Assembly: GCF_003726095.1 (NCBI RefSeq)
Contig: NZ_CP026031.1
Coordinates: forward strand, 1,550,001-1,614,000
DNA from: Niallia circulans
GTDB taxonomy: Bacteria > Bacillota > Bacilli > Bacillales > Cytobacillaceae
Direction of reading: 5' to 3'
Length of the DNA stretch: 64,000 nt
Part shown: one piece after another, positions 55,729-64,000 of the stretch
Position numbering within the stretch: position 1 is the first letter of the stretch
Layout of the letters: the number at the start of each line of letters is the position of its first letter
Position numbers and translations under genes: made by a program
Notes under the pieces: generated by a model
Told to the model about the DNA's origin: nothing
Seen by the model: the letters and a program-made list of their open reading frames with translations, nothing else
Database searches by the model: none

Positions 55729-56430
55729 TTATTTTATTGCTGCTTCTAATGCCACTTCAATCATTTCATTAAATGTGGTTTGTCTTTCATGTGCTGTTGT
55801 TTCTTCACCAGTTAAAATATGATCACTTACCGTTAAAACAGAAAGTGCTTTACGATTAAATTTAGCAGCTATCGTGTAAAGTGCAGCTGTCTCCATTTCT
55901 ATTGCTAAGATTTGATATTTCGCCCATTTTTCCAGCTCGGAATTGTCGTTATAAAACATATCTGCGGTAAAGACATTTCCTACCTTTAAAGATAGTCCTT
56001 TGTCCAATCCACTATCATACGCTTTCTTAAGCAAATCAAAGTCTGCAGTTGGCGCGTAATCTACTCCCCCAAATGTTAAGCGATTCATTTGAGAATCGGT
56101 TGAAGCACTCATTGCAAGAATGACGTCTCTTACTTTTACATCTTTTTGGATAGCGCCACATGTACCAACACGAATTAAGTTTTGGACATTGTAGCTGCTA
56201 ATTAATTCATTAATATAGATAGAAATAGATGGAACACCCATCCCTGTACCTTGTACACTAATTCTTTTTCCTTTATATGTCCCTGTATAGCCAAACATAT
56301 TACGAACTTCATTATAGCATACTGCATCTTCTAAGAAATTTTCAGCAATATATTTTGCTCTTAAAGGATCCCCTGGAAGTAAGACTGTTTCTGCAATTTC
56401 CTGTTCTTTTGCACCAATATGTACACTCAT
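55729..56430 (-). CDS. deoD: Purine nucleoside phosphorylase, DeoD type
   Basis: DeoD splits purine nucleosides with phosphate to free base and ribose-1-phosphate. The 233-residue protein has [37 protein letters not shown] and the AIEMETAAL substrate motif of hexameric low-mass enzymes. TTGGAGG lies 8 bases before the ATG at 56430; the frame is open five more codons upstream inside that site. It is in the place expected from B. subtilis, next to yodJ. Confidence 0.95.
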   Translation of the reverse strand: MSVHIGAKEQEIAETVLLPGDPLRAKYIAENFLEDAVCYNEVRNMFGYTGTYKGKRISVQGTGMGVPSISIYINELISSYNVQNLIRVGTCGAIQKDVKVRDVILAMSASTDSQMNRLTFGGVDYAPTADFDLLKKAYDSGLDKGLSLKVGNVFTADMFYNDNSELEKWAKYQILAIEMETAALYTIAAKFNRKALSVLTVSDHILTGEETTAHERQTTFNEMIEVALEAAIK

Positions 56431-56667
56431 TTTTATTTCCTCCAATTGACACTCATTTCATTGTTTCTATCCAAATATTACATGCTTATGAAAACTTCAC
56501 TATTTGTACTATATCATATTCTAATATGCTGTAAAACATATTTAATTTTAGCATAACAATTTTTCATAAGGTTATACTAAAATTAGTTTTCCTACACTAA
56601 GTGAGGCAAAACTATTTTCATCCTATTTTATAGGAAAATAAAGTATTCTTTCAGGAGGGGGATTATA

Positions 56668-56793
56668 ATGGGCAAAAAACATCGAAATAGGATTAATTCT
56701 CCAAAGAAAAATAATCATATACCAAAAGAGGCTATTATTGCTGAACAGGAAGCGCATGGAAAAGAATACTCTGCAACCGGTCGCAAACGATAA
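56668..56793 (+). CDS. Small basic protein, 41 residues
   Basis: A short frame beginning with ATG after CAGGAGGGGG encodes a hydrophilic, Lys/Arg/Asn-rich protein (start MGKKHRNRIN, end GRKR). Its composition resembles small spore proteins, but I cannot assign it to a known Ssp family. The very strong site supports it. Confidence 0.65.
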   Translation: MGKKHRNRINSPKKNNHIPKEAIIAEQEAHGKEYSATGRKR

Positions 56794-56837
56794 TATGACA
56801 TTTCAAGCTTTCAGAGTATTATAAAATTATGTATAAA

Positions 56838-56866
56838 AAAATGGTGAGATTTCCTCACCATTTTTA
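56838..56866 (-). terminator. Terminator of yozD
   Basis: AAATGGTGAG and CTCACCATTT form a stem with a short loop and T runs on both strands, just after the yozD stop. Confidence 0.85.
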
Positions 56867-56872
56867 TTATCT

Positions 56873-57043
56873 TTATTCATCAATTTCTTCGTCAATAATG
56901 CATTTGTCTAATAAATATTCGAATGTAATGTCAGCCAATTCTTCAATTTCACCTTCACTAGGAACGAATCCCCTTTTTAATAGCTCACGAAAGAAAAACT
57001 CTGCTATTTCCTCAGTATCAATAATTACGTCGATTTCTTTCAT
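56873..57043 (-). CDS. yozD: YozD family protein
   Basis: A 56-residue acidic protein. The stretch MKEIDVIIDTEEIAEFFF, then RELLKRGFVP and ADITFEYLLDK, closely follows B. subtilis YozD, a small conserved protein of unknown role. GGGGGCG precedes the ATG. The YozD-YodN-YozE neighbourhood is conserved from B. subtilis. Confidence 0.85.
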   Translation of the reverse strand: MKEIDVIIDTEEIAEFFFRELLKRGFVPSEGEIEELADITFEYLLDKCIIDEEIDE

Positions 57044-57234
57044 GCTTATCGCCCCCTTTTTTAAAGAATATATGTGACATTAAGAAAAAAATGCTTTCAC
57101 AATAAAATTATCTGACAAAACAGTCTTTTTTTCAAGAAATATTATCTTTAGTCTATAGAAAATTAATTGGAAAAGTAGACATGTTCAGCAGCAGGTCCAC
57201 ATATAGTTTAAATAAAAAAGGGAGGCATCGAAAA

Positions 57235-57387
57235 ATGAATAAAATCCAATACCTATTCGAAGAAATAAAAATAGATTTAAATGAAGAAAACAGTGAAATC
57301 CTCACTATCTTTCATTCCCTTTTACAAAAGCTTTTTGCCCTTCTAGTCATTAGCAGCATACCGATGTTTATCTATCTATTATTCTAG
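57235..57387 (+). CDS. Small tail-anchored protein, 50 residues
   Basis: A 50-residue protein with a charged N-terminal helix (NKIQYLFEEIKIDLNEEN) and a C-terminal hydrophobic segment (~residues 30-48), a tail-anchor-like layout. GGGAGG lies 9 bases before the ATG at 57235; the frame is open further upstream but without a site. Its stop codon (57385-57387) overlaps that of the convergent yodN (57384-57386). Confidence 0.65.
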   Translation: MNKIQYLFEEIKIDLNEENSEILTIFHSLLQKLFALLVISSIPMFIYLLF

Positions 57388-58088
57388 ATTTTCGTTTCAT
57401 TGTCTTTATCAGATCTACTGCTGACCAACTTGAGTTTTCGAAGAGTTAACTTCATAACCTGTTCATATTCGATATCTTTGAATAAAGAATATAAAATACT
57501 GTAATCATTATAGATATCTAGCAATCCGTCAATGAGCTCTTTCTTCTCCTTACTTCTTTCTAATAATTCTTTTTCTGTCTGCTGGAAAGAGCTATTTGAC
57601 TTTTTTAACTCAATGGATTTTTGTTTTTTATCCAATATATAGAGTAGTCCTAATTTTTGTATAAATGAATCCGCGCTATCTGCATCTGCTACCAAGGTTA
57701 ATTCATCTTCCCCTGCTTCTAGCCATTCTCCATCACTTACTCTAGAAAGCTCATAAATTACATCTTCCCATGCATCGTTTTTATATCTCCAAATTTCTGT
57801 TCGAAAACCCATTATTTTAAAAAGATTGGATCCATATCCTTTCACTTTTACTAAATCACCAATAAAGAAACGATACTCAATATCAATTTTCTCTGAATCC
57901 ATAATTTCACCATCATACTCAGAAAGCATTTGCAAACTGGATTCCAAATATAAACCTTCACTTTTATTTACTTCATATACATGCATATGATCCAAATATT
58001 TTACGTCCGTGATTTTTCCTACTGTTCCGTATATCGTGATCACAACAGTATCACCAATTTTGAATTTAGGTTTTTTTCGATTCGCCAT
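57384..58088 (-). CDS. yodN: YodN-like protein
   Basis: A 234-residue cytosolic protein. The N-terminal half consists of small beta domains with KFKIGDTVVITIYGTVGKI and YRFFIGDLVKVKGYG (KOW/SH3-like), and the C-terminal third is helical and charged. It looks like B. subtilis YodN in size and start, and lies between yozD and yozE as there. The function is unknown; AGAGGA precedes the ATG. Confidence 0.78.
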   Translation of the reverse strand: MANRKKPKFKIGDTVVITIYGTVGKITDVKYLDHMHVYEVNKSEGLYLESSLQMLSEYDGEIMDSEKIDIEYRFFIGDLVKVKGYGSNLFKIMGFRTEIWRYKNDAWEDVIYELSRVSDGEWLEAGEDELTLVADADSADSFIQKLGLLYILDKKQKSIELKKSNSSFQQTEKELLERSKEKKELIDGLLDIYNDYSILYSLFKDIEYEQVMKLTLRKLKLVSSRSDKDNETKI

Positions 58089-58486
58089 AATAACAAATCC
58101 TCTCTAAACAAGATTGTGTGGCATTGCCTATTTATGCGGTTTTCCCCCACACTCTTGAGTAGAATATTTGATCTATGAAGATGGGGGATATTAAAGGAAT
58201 ATAATCCTATCTTCAGTTACCATGTAATTTCCATCCTTTTTCGTCTATACTTTCACTTATTTGGTACTACTATCATATGCAATAAATCACTATTCGCGCA
58301 TAAAAATTCTTTGTCTTCTGAATTGTGTTATTTATCCAACATTTCTTAAACGGTTTATTCATTATATGTATATATGTTAATAGGAAGAATACTTTCCAAT
58401 GTTTAAGTACGGGCTGCAGCTCTTCCTTTTTTCTTAATATTTTAAGGAATAATTAACCTTTTAGGTTGGCCACAATATGAGAATAA
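58089..58486. other. Intergenic region without recognised features
   Basis: About 400 bases between yodN and the yozE terminator. It is AT-rich and should hold the yodN promoter. Only a pyrimidine-rich patch (CAGCTCTTCCTTTTTTC near 58419) stands out. I see no gene or strong hairpin. Confidence 0.5.
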
Positions 58487-58518
58487 AAAAACATCCAAAC
58501 AAATTATCGTTGGATGTT
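58487..58518 (-). terminator. Terminator of yozE
   Basis: ACATCCAA and TTGGATGT form a stem; on the minus strand a run of T (TTTTTTTATT) follows it. Confidence 0.85.
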
Positions 58519-58519
58519 A

Positions 58520-58759
58520 TCAATAGCTATAATTCTTCTTTTCTTCTTGAAATAAATATTTCTCCCATGCCTCATCAAATATACGCATGCTTGGAAGATA
58601 ATGACCATTTAATTCTAGATAATCGCTTATTTCATCATAATCAAAACTATTTTTGGGGAAATCATGATCAAGATAAGCTTCATTCGCAAATTCGCTAATT
58701 TGATCATTTGGTTCGGGATGTCTAAACTTCATAAGAAAATGATAAAAGGATTTAGTCAT
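58520..58759 (-). CDS. yozE: YozE family protein
   Basis: A 79-residue protein with the YozE SAM-like helical fold. The start MTKSFYHFLMKFRHPEPNDQ, the DHDFPKNSFDYDEISDYLE core and the FDEAWEKYL end follow the family. It may bind a partner protein or DNA; its role is unknown. GGAAGGTGAG precedes the ATG. It is next to yodN, as in B. subtilis. Confidence 0.92.
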   Translation of the reverse strand: MTKSFYHFLMKFRHPEPNDQISEFANEAYLDHDFPKNSFDYDEISDYLELNGHYLPSMRIFDEAWEKYLFQEEKKNYSY

Positions 58760-58990
58760 GATCTCACCTTCCTTGATCGATAGATATAACGTATACTATA
58801 CATAATTGAAAATAATGGTGCAAGTGATTTAGCTGAATTTAAACTCATTCTATAGCAATTAGCAGGAGAGCCTAAATTACTAATCTTTCTAAATACAATA
58901 AAATTACTGGTTACCTTGTACTTCTGGAGGGTAATTTAATGAACAGAGTTGATATTCGTTAATTAATAAGGAGGGTAATAAAAAAGCAAA

Positions 58991-60064
58991 ATGAAAAAGG
59001 GTTTGAAATATTTTATTTACTCTCTCATTTTTATTGTCATAATCAGCATGACATATGTATTGGTTCATTCTGAACAACCGAAAAGAAATGTCTACGATAA
59101 AATTATTGATGGAAAACAAGTGAACTATTTAATTGTTGGCGATAGTATTGGCAGGAGTTCAGGCGCAAGCAACAACCATCGAAAATGGTTTCACCTTGTG
59201 GAAAGGAGCTTAACAAAAAAATATGGAGGCTCATTTAAGAAACAGTTAGTAGTTCAAAGCGGAGCCACTGCATTTGAGGGATTATATAAATTGAAAAATA
59301 GTTTATCTAATAATATTGATTTAGTATTTATTGTATTTGGAGAAAATGATCGAAAATATATGGATGATAAGCAATTTTATTTTTTTTATCAATCTTTATT
59401 AGAAGAGGTTGTGTACCGTTATCCGGATGCAGAATTAATAACAATCACAGAAAGCAGTCTGGATAATGAGGATTTTGTGAACGTTATAAAAAAATTATCT
59501 AAAAATTTTTATGCAACAAATATTGATATGAGACTTCCTTTTCGAGAATCTAGATTATCGCCTGAGCGATTAACAAATGATCTTGTACATCCAAATGACT
59601 ATGGGTATTATCTATATGCTCAAGAAATCGTTGATACGCTGCAAAAAGCAATTCACGACAAAAAAACAGTACTAACTTCTACTATACCTGTTAATGAGGT
59701 ATCTAGTTTGGAGATGAAAACCAGTTATCCTATTGAATCAATCGATCCTTCTTTTCGAAAGAAAGATGGTTATTATACATCCAGTAAGATTGGCGCTAAT
59801 ATTGAATATCATTTTACTGGTCCTTTTTTAGGGGTAAACGTAATCAGAAGCGAAAAAGGCGGAATGATGGATGTTTTTATAGACAATAACTATGTAACTA
59901 CTATTTCCACATGGTGGCCATTTAAAAAAGAAAGATCACTTTATGTCACGAGCGGCCTAAAAGATACGGACCATAAAGTTACTTTTCAAATTTCTGCACA
60001 TAAATCAAGATATAATATAACCGATCAACATTTGATCCAAATATCTTCTATTATCACTAATTAG
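58991..60064 (+). CDS. Membrane-anchored SGNH/GDSL hydrolase
   Basis: A 357-residue protein with an N-terminal signal anchor (residues 8-25) and an extracellular SGNH hydrolase. Block I is LIVGDSIGRS (Ser near residue 52), block III GENDRKY near residue 117, and block V NDLVHPNDYGY (Asp and His near 197). The C-terminal ~130 residues look like a beta-sandwich (NIEYHFTGPFLGVNVIRS). Such enzymes deacetylate or de-esterify polysaccharides or lipids. The only GGAGG is 14-15 bases before the ATG, longer than usual. Confidence 0.88.
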   Translation: MKKGLKYFIYSLIFIVIISMTYVLVHSEQPKRNVYDKIIDGKQVNYLIVGDSIGRSSGASNNHRKWFHLVERSLTKKYGGSFKKQLVVQSGATAFEGLYKLKNSLSNNIDLVFIVFGENDRKYMDDKQFYFFYQSLLEEVVYRYPDAELITITESSLDNEDFVNVIKKLSKNFYATNIDMRLPFRESRLSPERLTNDLVHPNDYGYYLYAQEIVDTLQKAIHDKKTVLTSTIPVNEVSSLEMKTSYPIESIDPSFRKKDGYYTSSKIGANIEYHFTGPFLGVNVIRSEKGGMMDVFIDNNYVTTISTWWPFKKERSLYVTSGLKDTDHKVTFQISAHKSRYNITDQHLIQISSIITN

Positions 60065-60081
60065 CAAAAAATTACTTCCTT

Positions 60082-60122
60082 GAAGAAAAGGGGATGCCTT
60101 GATAGGTATCCCCTTTTCTTTT
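60082..60122 (+). terminator. Terminator of SGNH hydrolase gene
   Basis: GAAAAGGGGATGCC and GGTATCCCCTTTTC form a stem with one mismatch and a T run. Confidence 0.85.
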
Positions 60123-60123
60123 A

Positions 60124-60617
60124 TTGAGGGTGAGACATAAGTATTTCAACCCGATATAACCCCGAACAATTATGCGTACATATTAGAAAATATTCGTATA
60201 CTTGTTTGGGGGTTTTTATTTATTTTAAGAAAAAAGGTTTGTGGTAATCACCCGCAGACTGAATACACTTCGCTTTCCATGGGGCGAGCGCCAAGCCTCC
60301 TCGTTCCTGCGGGGTCTTGGACTTTCTCGCAGCTCCCATAGGAGTCTACGTGTATTCAGTCTGCTCTGTTTTTTCCTACTAATTTTAGTTTGCTTAAAAA
60401 CTAAATAAGCTTTAAAAAAGGAGTGAAATGGAACGAAGGATACTCGACTCCTGCGGGAAGCAGAGCAAAGCCTAAGACCCAACAGGCTTTAGCCGAGGAG
60501 ACTTAGGTTGCTCCCCGGCGCATCGTGTGTCTGTAGTGTGATGGAACGAATTGGTTTCACCATTGAATTAGAGATTGTTCGTCTTTATCCAATATATATT
60601 TTGTTTTGTCCCATCCC
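60124..60617. repeat. Cluster of dispersed repeats (no gene)
   Basis: This 490-base stretch starts with GAGGGTGAGACATAAG and ends with TTTTGTCCCATCCCC, the same type of ends as the repeat at 45.8 kb. A hairpin unit at 60254-60364 has 15-base perfect ends (GCAGACTGAATACAC). A unit at about 60415-60560 shares ACTCGACTCCTGCGGGAA and ATGGAACGAA with the 45.9-47.5 kb copy; the first unit carries the same CCTGCGGGG-type core in the opposite direction. Frames across it are not protein-like. Confidence 0.75.
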
Positions 60618-60628
60618 CTTTTCTTTTA

Positions 60629-61054
60629 TTATCTAAATAAACTTAAATATTTACCATATCCTTTTTCTTCCAATTCCTCTTTTGGAATAAATTTCATTGC
60701 TGCTGAATTCATGCAGTAGCGTAAGCCTGTAGGTTGCGGACCATCATTAAATACATGGCCTAGATGAGAATCAGCTTCTTTACTTCTCACTTCGGTACGT
60801 ATCATTCCATGACTTGTGTCTTTCTTTTCTGTTAATTCTTCTTCATCAATTGGTTTTGTAAAACTTGGCCACCCACAGCCAGCATCATATTTATCAAGTG
60901 AACTGAATAATGGTTTTCCTGAAACAATATCTACATAAATCCCATCACCGAATTCATCCCAATATTCATTACGGAATGGTGGTTCGGTTCCATTGTTTTG
61001 AGTAACTTCATATTGTATGGGCGTTAATTTTTCTTTTAGTTTGTCTTTTTCCAT
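60629..61054 (-). CDS. msrB: Peptide-methionine (R)-S-oxide reductase
   Basis: MsrB reduces the R-isomer of methionine sulfoxide in proteins. The 141-residue protein has the catalytic Cys in [12 protein letters not shown] near residue 117, plus [17 protein letters not shown] and CGWPSF. The four zinc Cys of some MsrB are absent, as in other Bacillus enzymes. Its ATG overlaps the msrA stop as TAATG, so translation is coupled. GGAGCG lies 9 bases upstream. Confidence 0.95.
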   Translation of the reverse strand: MEKDKLKEKLTPIQYEVTQNNGTEPPFRNEYWDEFGDGIYVDIVSGKPLFSSLDKYDAGCGWPSFTKPIDEEELTEKKDTSHGMIRTEVRSKEADSHLGHVFNDGPQPTGLRYCMNSAAMKFIPKEELEEKGYGKYLSLFR

Positions 61055-61587
61055 TACTGATCGCTCCAATTCTCGTCAATATATGCTGCACGTCCTGAAC
61101 CAATATGATAACGATTATAATGTTCAGGATTCTTTCTGTAATAATCCTGATGATAATCCTCAGCAGGATAAAAAGTTGATGCTGGAAGAAGTTTAGTCAC
61201 AATCGGTTTACTAAATCTCCCACTTGCTTCTAATTGTTGTTTAGATTTTTCAGCTGCTTGCTTTTGATCCTCACTATGGTAAAAGATTGCTGTTTGATAG
61301 GATTGCCCGCGATCATAGAATTGACCGCCTGCATCAGTTGGATCAATTTGCTGCCAATAAATACTAAGCAATTTTTCATACGAAAAAACATGTGGATCAT
61401 ATGTAATTTGGACTGCTTCATAATGTCCCGTCGTTTCTGAACAAACTTCTTTGTAGGTTGGATTCTCTTTATGTCCCCCTGTATACCCAGAAACTACTTT
61501 GATAATACCTGGCTCCTGATCAAAAGGCTTAACCATACACCAGAAACATCCTCCTGCAAATGTTGCTACTTTTACATTTTCATCCAC
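61054..61587 (-). CDS. msrA: Peptide-methionine (S)-S-oxide reductase
   Basis: MsrA reduces the S-isomer of methionine sulfoxide. The 177-residue protein has the active Cys in [11 protein letters not shown] near residue 13 (normal motif GCFWG/C), then [19 protein letters not shown] and the [14 protein letters not shown] region near the end. It starts with GTG, 7 bases after GGGGGG. It heads the msrA-msrB operon, the same order as B. subtilis. Confidence 0.95.
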   Translation of the reverse strand: MDENVKVATFAGGCFWCMVKPFDQEPGIIKVVSGYTGGHKENPTYKEVCSETTGHYEAVQITYDPHVFSYEKLLSIYWQQIDPTDAGGQFYDRGQSYQTAIFYHSEDQKQAAEKSKQQLEASGRFSKPIVTKLLPASTFYPAEDYHQDYYRKNPEHYNRYHIGSGRAAYIDENWSDQ

Positions 61588-61708
61588 TTATATACCCCCC
61601 TGAATAACTTTCTCTCACTTATATTCCCACATCATCATGATTTCACACTATTAGCTTAATGTTTATAAGAGAAATATGCAAAAATTAAGTCTCTAAAAGG
61701 AACGTAAA

Positions 61709-61740
61709 TCCCCTGATTCATAAGACCAAGGGATTTACAA
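61709..61740 (-). terminator. Terminator of rsgA-like gene
   Basis: GTAAATCCC and GGGATTTAC form a stem directly after the gene; on the minus strand T-poor sequence follows, so the strength is moderate. Confidence 0.65.
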
Positions 61741-61762
61741 TAAAAAAGTAATCAAGTAATAA

Positions 61763-62815
61763 TTACTTTATCTTAAATTGGTTATTCCTTTTTTTCCATA
61801 TTTTCTTTTGATCTGATTGCGCTTTTTTATCTTGTCGTCTTTCAAGAAAAGCTAGTTCCCTTAACAGCTTTTTGTAGCTGCGTAATCGTTCTTCTTCGAT
61901 TTTCCCATTTTCAATAGCAAGCTTTACTGCGCAGCCTATTTCCTTTTCATGCTGGCAATCTCGAAATTTACAATACGCTGCAAACGCTTCTATTTCAGAA
62001 AAACTATTAGCAATACCTTCCTCACTATTCCATAATTGCAATTCCCTCATTCCAGGAGTATCAATTAATACTGCCCTATTCGGCAACAAGACCATCTCTC
62101 GGTTTGTTGTCGTATGCCGACCCTTTGCATCTGTCTCTCTAATTCCTTGGACTTCCTGTTTTTTGAATCCACATAGATAATTTGTCAAAGTAGATTTCCC
62201 GACACCGGATGAACCTAATAAAGCGACTGTCTTTCCAGGAGAAAGGAATGTTTTCAACGTTTCTAATCCAATATTATTCACAATACTCACTGCTATAATA
62301 GGAACGCCAAAAGCTACTGATTCTACTAAAGTAACTTTTTCATTAATATCATCTGCTAAATCTGCTTTCGTTAAAACAACGACCGGACTTGCTCCACTTT
62401 CCCATGTTAAAGTTAAATAGCGCTCTATTCTTCTTATATTTAAATCTTCATTCAATGAATTAACTAAGAAAATAGTATCAACATTGGCTGCTACTATTTG
62501 TTCTTCGGTACTATTACCTGCTATTTTTCTAGAAAATTTGCTTACTCGAGGCAATATGTTTGTAATGGTTCCTTTTTCTTCAGGAATTCTCGGCGAAACA
62601 ATTACCCAATCGCCTACTGCAGGTAATTCTTCTCTTGATTTTGCTACGTATGCTAATTTTCCGGAAACTTCACATAACAGCTCACCATATTCGGTCCATA
62701 CTCGATACATTCTTTTGTGTTCTAAAGAAATTCTGCCGATTATTTGATTTTCCTTTGCAACCATCTCAAATGCTTCTTTAATATTTTCGTTCAAACCAAT
62801 CTGGGTTAATTCCAT
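61763..62815 (-). CDS. rsgA: RsgA-type ribosome assembly GTPase
   Basis: A circularly permuted GTPase that acts on late 30S subunits. The 350-residue protein has an OB-fold (~30-110), the motif order G4 (VVLTKADL), G1 (LLGSSGVGKSTL), G3 (DTPGMREL), and the C-terminal zinc site CKFRDCQHEKEIGC. The extra N-terminal ~25 residues and Lys-rich C-terminus are longer than typical RsgA (~295). The housekeeping gene normally stands next to prkC, so this may be a second copy. Its leader contains a complete leader-peptide attenuator. GGAGG precedes the ATG. Confidence 0.92.
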   Translation of the reverse strand: MELTQIGLNENIKEAFEMVAKENQIIGRISLEHKRMYRVWTEYGELLCEVSGKLAYVAKSREELPAVGDWVIVSPRIPEEKGTITNILPRVSKFSRKIAGNSTEEQIVAANVDTIFLVNSLNEDLNIRRIERYLTLTWESGASPVVVLTKADLADDINEKVTLVESVAFGVPIIAVSIVNNIGLETLKTFLSPGKTVALLGSSGVGKSTLTNYLCGFKKQEVQGIRETDAKGRHTTTNREMVLLPNRAVLIDTPGMRELQLWNSEEGIANSFSEIEAFAAYCKFRDCQHEKEIGCAVKLAIENGKIEEERLRSYKKLLRELAFLERRQDKKAQSDQKKIWKKRNNQFKIK

Positions 62816-62845
62816 GTATTGACCTCCAAATATTTGTAAAATAAA

Positions 62846-62967
62846 AAAACATGGTGCATACAGCCCATGTTTTCCCTACAAACATTTAGAAGTCCCTACA
62901 TAAGAATGTATCATCTATCTATTCATGACAAATCTCATCTATTGAGGTAACCGTTTGGGCTGTATGC
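62846..62967 (-). promoter_or_regulatory. Antiterminator/terminator switch before rsgA
   Basis: In the minus-strand RNA, AAAACATGG (62865-62873) and CCATGTTTT (62846-62854) form the terminator stem with a T run. GCATACAGCCCA (62956-62967) can pair exactly with TGGGCTGTATGC (62856-62867), which covers the terminator loop and part of its first arm. The two folds exclude each other. The first arm of the antiterminator lies inside a translated leader peptide. Confidence 0.85.
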
Positions 62968-63006
62968 TATATGAATAATTGATTTAAAAAATGTAATTTT
63001 GCTCAT
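62935..63006 (-). CDS. 23-codon leader peptide of rsgA attenuator
   Basis: An ATG at 63006, 10 bases after AAAGGGG, opens a 23-codon frame ending in TGA at 62935. The peptide begins MSKITFFKSIIHI. Codons 13-17 are the left arm of the antiterminator. A ribosome that moves freely would cover this arm and allow termination, and one that stalls early would leave it free. The short distance to the promoter, the site and the overlap make this a regulatory peptide. Confidence 0.72.
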   Translation of the reverse strand: MSKITFFKSIIHIAYSPNGYLNR

Positions 63007-63037
63007 AAAACATCAGCCCCTTTCATTTATTAATTTT

Positions 63038-63066
63038 ATTATATAAATATTCAAATAAATTGTAAA
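63038..63066 (-). promoter_or_regulatory. Promoter of the rsgA leader
   Basis: TTTACA (63061-63066) and TATAAT (63038-63043) on the minus strand are exactly 17 bases apart. Transcription should start at ~63031, 25 bases before the leader peptide ATG. Confidence 0.8.
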
Positions 63067-63203
63067 GCCTATTTTATTAGGCACTCTCCCTAATCTTTAG
63101 CATATTCTATTTTCAAAAGACTCTTTTCTATATCTGTCAGACTGCGTTTACTTTTAAATCATAATGAAAAATAGGATAAATATGAACACGAGGAGGAAGT
63201 TCG

Positions 63204-63962
63204 ATGACGAGAGATCATTTTCACTCCATACAGGAAGCCGGAATGTATAACGTATTAAGTGATTACTATAAATATACGAATCCTGAATTACATGTATATT
63301 ATTATCATAAGCATCTTCAAAGCTTAAACCATGCTTTAAAGAAGGAAAGTAAGTCTGCTATTGTTTCGGATATCCAGAGGCAAAATGAGTATGGAAAAGT
63401 CAGATTCTTACAAGCTACTAATAACTTGCCAACTGTTGATATTTACATGAATGGTAAATGTCTGTTAAAAGAAGTATCGTTTAAAACGATGAGTAATGAA
63501 TTAACATTACCTACTGGAAAATATCAACTGGATATATATGAAACTGGGAAGCAGATTGATCCATTATCTAGTCAAATATTGAAGATAGATAGTAATGTAT
63601 ATCATACTTTTGCTTTTGCCGGCAATGAAAGAAACCTAACAATACAGTTATTTCCTGAATTTCCAATTGTACCAGCAAACGAAACAAAACTACGGATCAT
63701 TCAACTGGCAGAAAACCTGCCAACCATTGATATCGCCGTTCAAAAAGGAGATATCGTATTTCCATCTATACCTTATAAAGGTGCAAGTTCCTATTTAGGG
63801 TTGTTTCCAATGACTGTCTATTTAGAGGCAAGAAATGCAGAAACAAAGGAAGTACTAAAGAAATTTCCTGCTCTCCAATTAGAAGCCGATAAAACATATA
63901 GTGGATTTCTTATCGAAGGAACCGATGAAAAAACTTGTGAATTATTAATTTTCTCCTGTTAA
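63204..63962 (+). CDS. DUF4397 domain protein
   Basis: A 252-residue protein with two DUF4397 repeats. The first starts VRFLQATNNLPTVDIYMNGK (about residue 72), the second LRIIQLAENLPTIDIAVQKG (about residue 160), each a beta-sandwich unit. The first 70 residues are helical with many Tyr and His (YYYHKHLQSLNHAL). No signal peptide is visible, although most family members are exported. The function is unknown. GGAGGAAG precedes the ATG. Confidence 0.88.
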   Translation: MTRDHFHSIQEAGMYNVLSDYYKYTNPELHVYYYHKHLQSLNHALKKESKSAIVSDIQRQNEYGKVRFLQATNNLPTVDIYMNGKCLLKEVSFKTMSNELTLPTGKYQLDIYETGKQIDPLSSQILKIDSNVYHTFAFAGNERNLTIQLFPEFPIVPANETKLRIIQLAENLPTIDIAVQKGDIVFPSIPYKGASSYLGLFPMTVYLEARNAETKEVLKKFPALQLEADKTYSGFLIEGTDEKTCELLIFSC

Positions 63963-64000
63963 CATAAAAAGGCTATTCTTAAATCTCCCACCAATAATCA

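Noticed and set aside
58477..58698. Plus-strand frame of 73 codons opposite yozE
   Set aside because: The minus-strand YozE match is clear, and the plus frame begins inside the yozE terminator.
60225..60482. Minus-strand Arg/Ser-rich frame of 85 codons
   Set aside because: It lies wholly inside the dispersed repeats, and the composition reflects their GC-richer blocks.

Overview
The window is low-GC Firmicute DNA from a spore-forming member of the Bacillaceae. The evidence is: strong AGGAGG ribosome binding sites, TTGACA/TATAAT promoters, frequent TTG and GTG starts, and close matches to Bacillus gene blocks. These blocks are glpP-glpF-glpK-glpD, the CidR/CidA/CidB set, cshA with cold-shock genes, ctpA-yodJ-deoD followed by yozD-yodN-yozE, and msrA-msrB. 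I cannot name the species. The window looks chromosomal. It has no prophage, plasmid or CRISPR signal, and one insertion sequence.

Layout. 0-5.8 kb: small single-domain genes (DedA, HXXEE, cupin, PH domain, two GNAT acetyltransferases, an S51-type peptidase, a histidine phosphatase). 6.0-7.3 kb: a SpoIISA-family membrane toxin with a downstream candidate antitoxin. 8.6-10.7 kb: a short methionyl-tRNA synthetase behind a methionine T-box. 10.7-15.7 kb: methyltransferase, PH domain protein, an ArsR-type regulator with two related small membrane proteins (the second frameshifted), a PdaC/RsiV-like secreted protein and a MazG-like protein. 15.8-18.3 kb: the cidR-cidA-cidB holin-like module, then four long inverted repeats. 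18.3-22.6 kb: cold genes (YdjO-like, two cold-shock proteins, CshA). 22.7-29.5 kb: folD under a ZTP riboswitch and the glycerol regulon with its GlpP antiterminator. 29.6-33.6 kb: PAP2 phosphatase and a non-homologous end-joining cluster (Ku, a LigD-type polymerase and a separate ligase). 33.9-39.6 kb: dapF, a YuxH-like EAL/HDOD protein, a purine permease and membrane proteins. 39.9-45.8 kb: a GNAT gene behind an attenuator-like leader, an arsR-arsB-CoA disulfide reductase operon and a MATE exporter. 45.8-47.6 kb: an IS3-family element inside a dispersed repeat. 47.8-53 kb: two small heat-shock-like proteins, GNAT, CAP-domain protein, a secreted unknown and a CobW GTPase. 53-58.8 kb: the ctpA-yodJ-deoD-yozD-yodN-yozE neighbourhood. 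59-64 kb: SGNH hydrolase, a second repeat cluster, msrA-msrB, an RsgA GTPase with a leader-peptide attenuator, and a DUF4397 protein.

Regulation by RNA leaders is the main theme. The sequence supports a methionine T-box, a ZTP riboswitch with terminator, two GlpP-type terminators, a structured cold-shock leader, an unidentified attenuator before a GNAT gene and, most notably, a complete leader-peptide attenuation system before rsgA. That last system has a promoter, a 23-codon leader, an antiterminator whose first arm is inside the leader, and a terminator. It is the typical layout for genes induced by ribosome stalling.

Three genes carry single-base frameshifts at short homopolymers (one at 12.9 kb, two in the transposase). 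They may be true decay or sequence errors.
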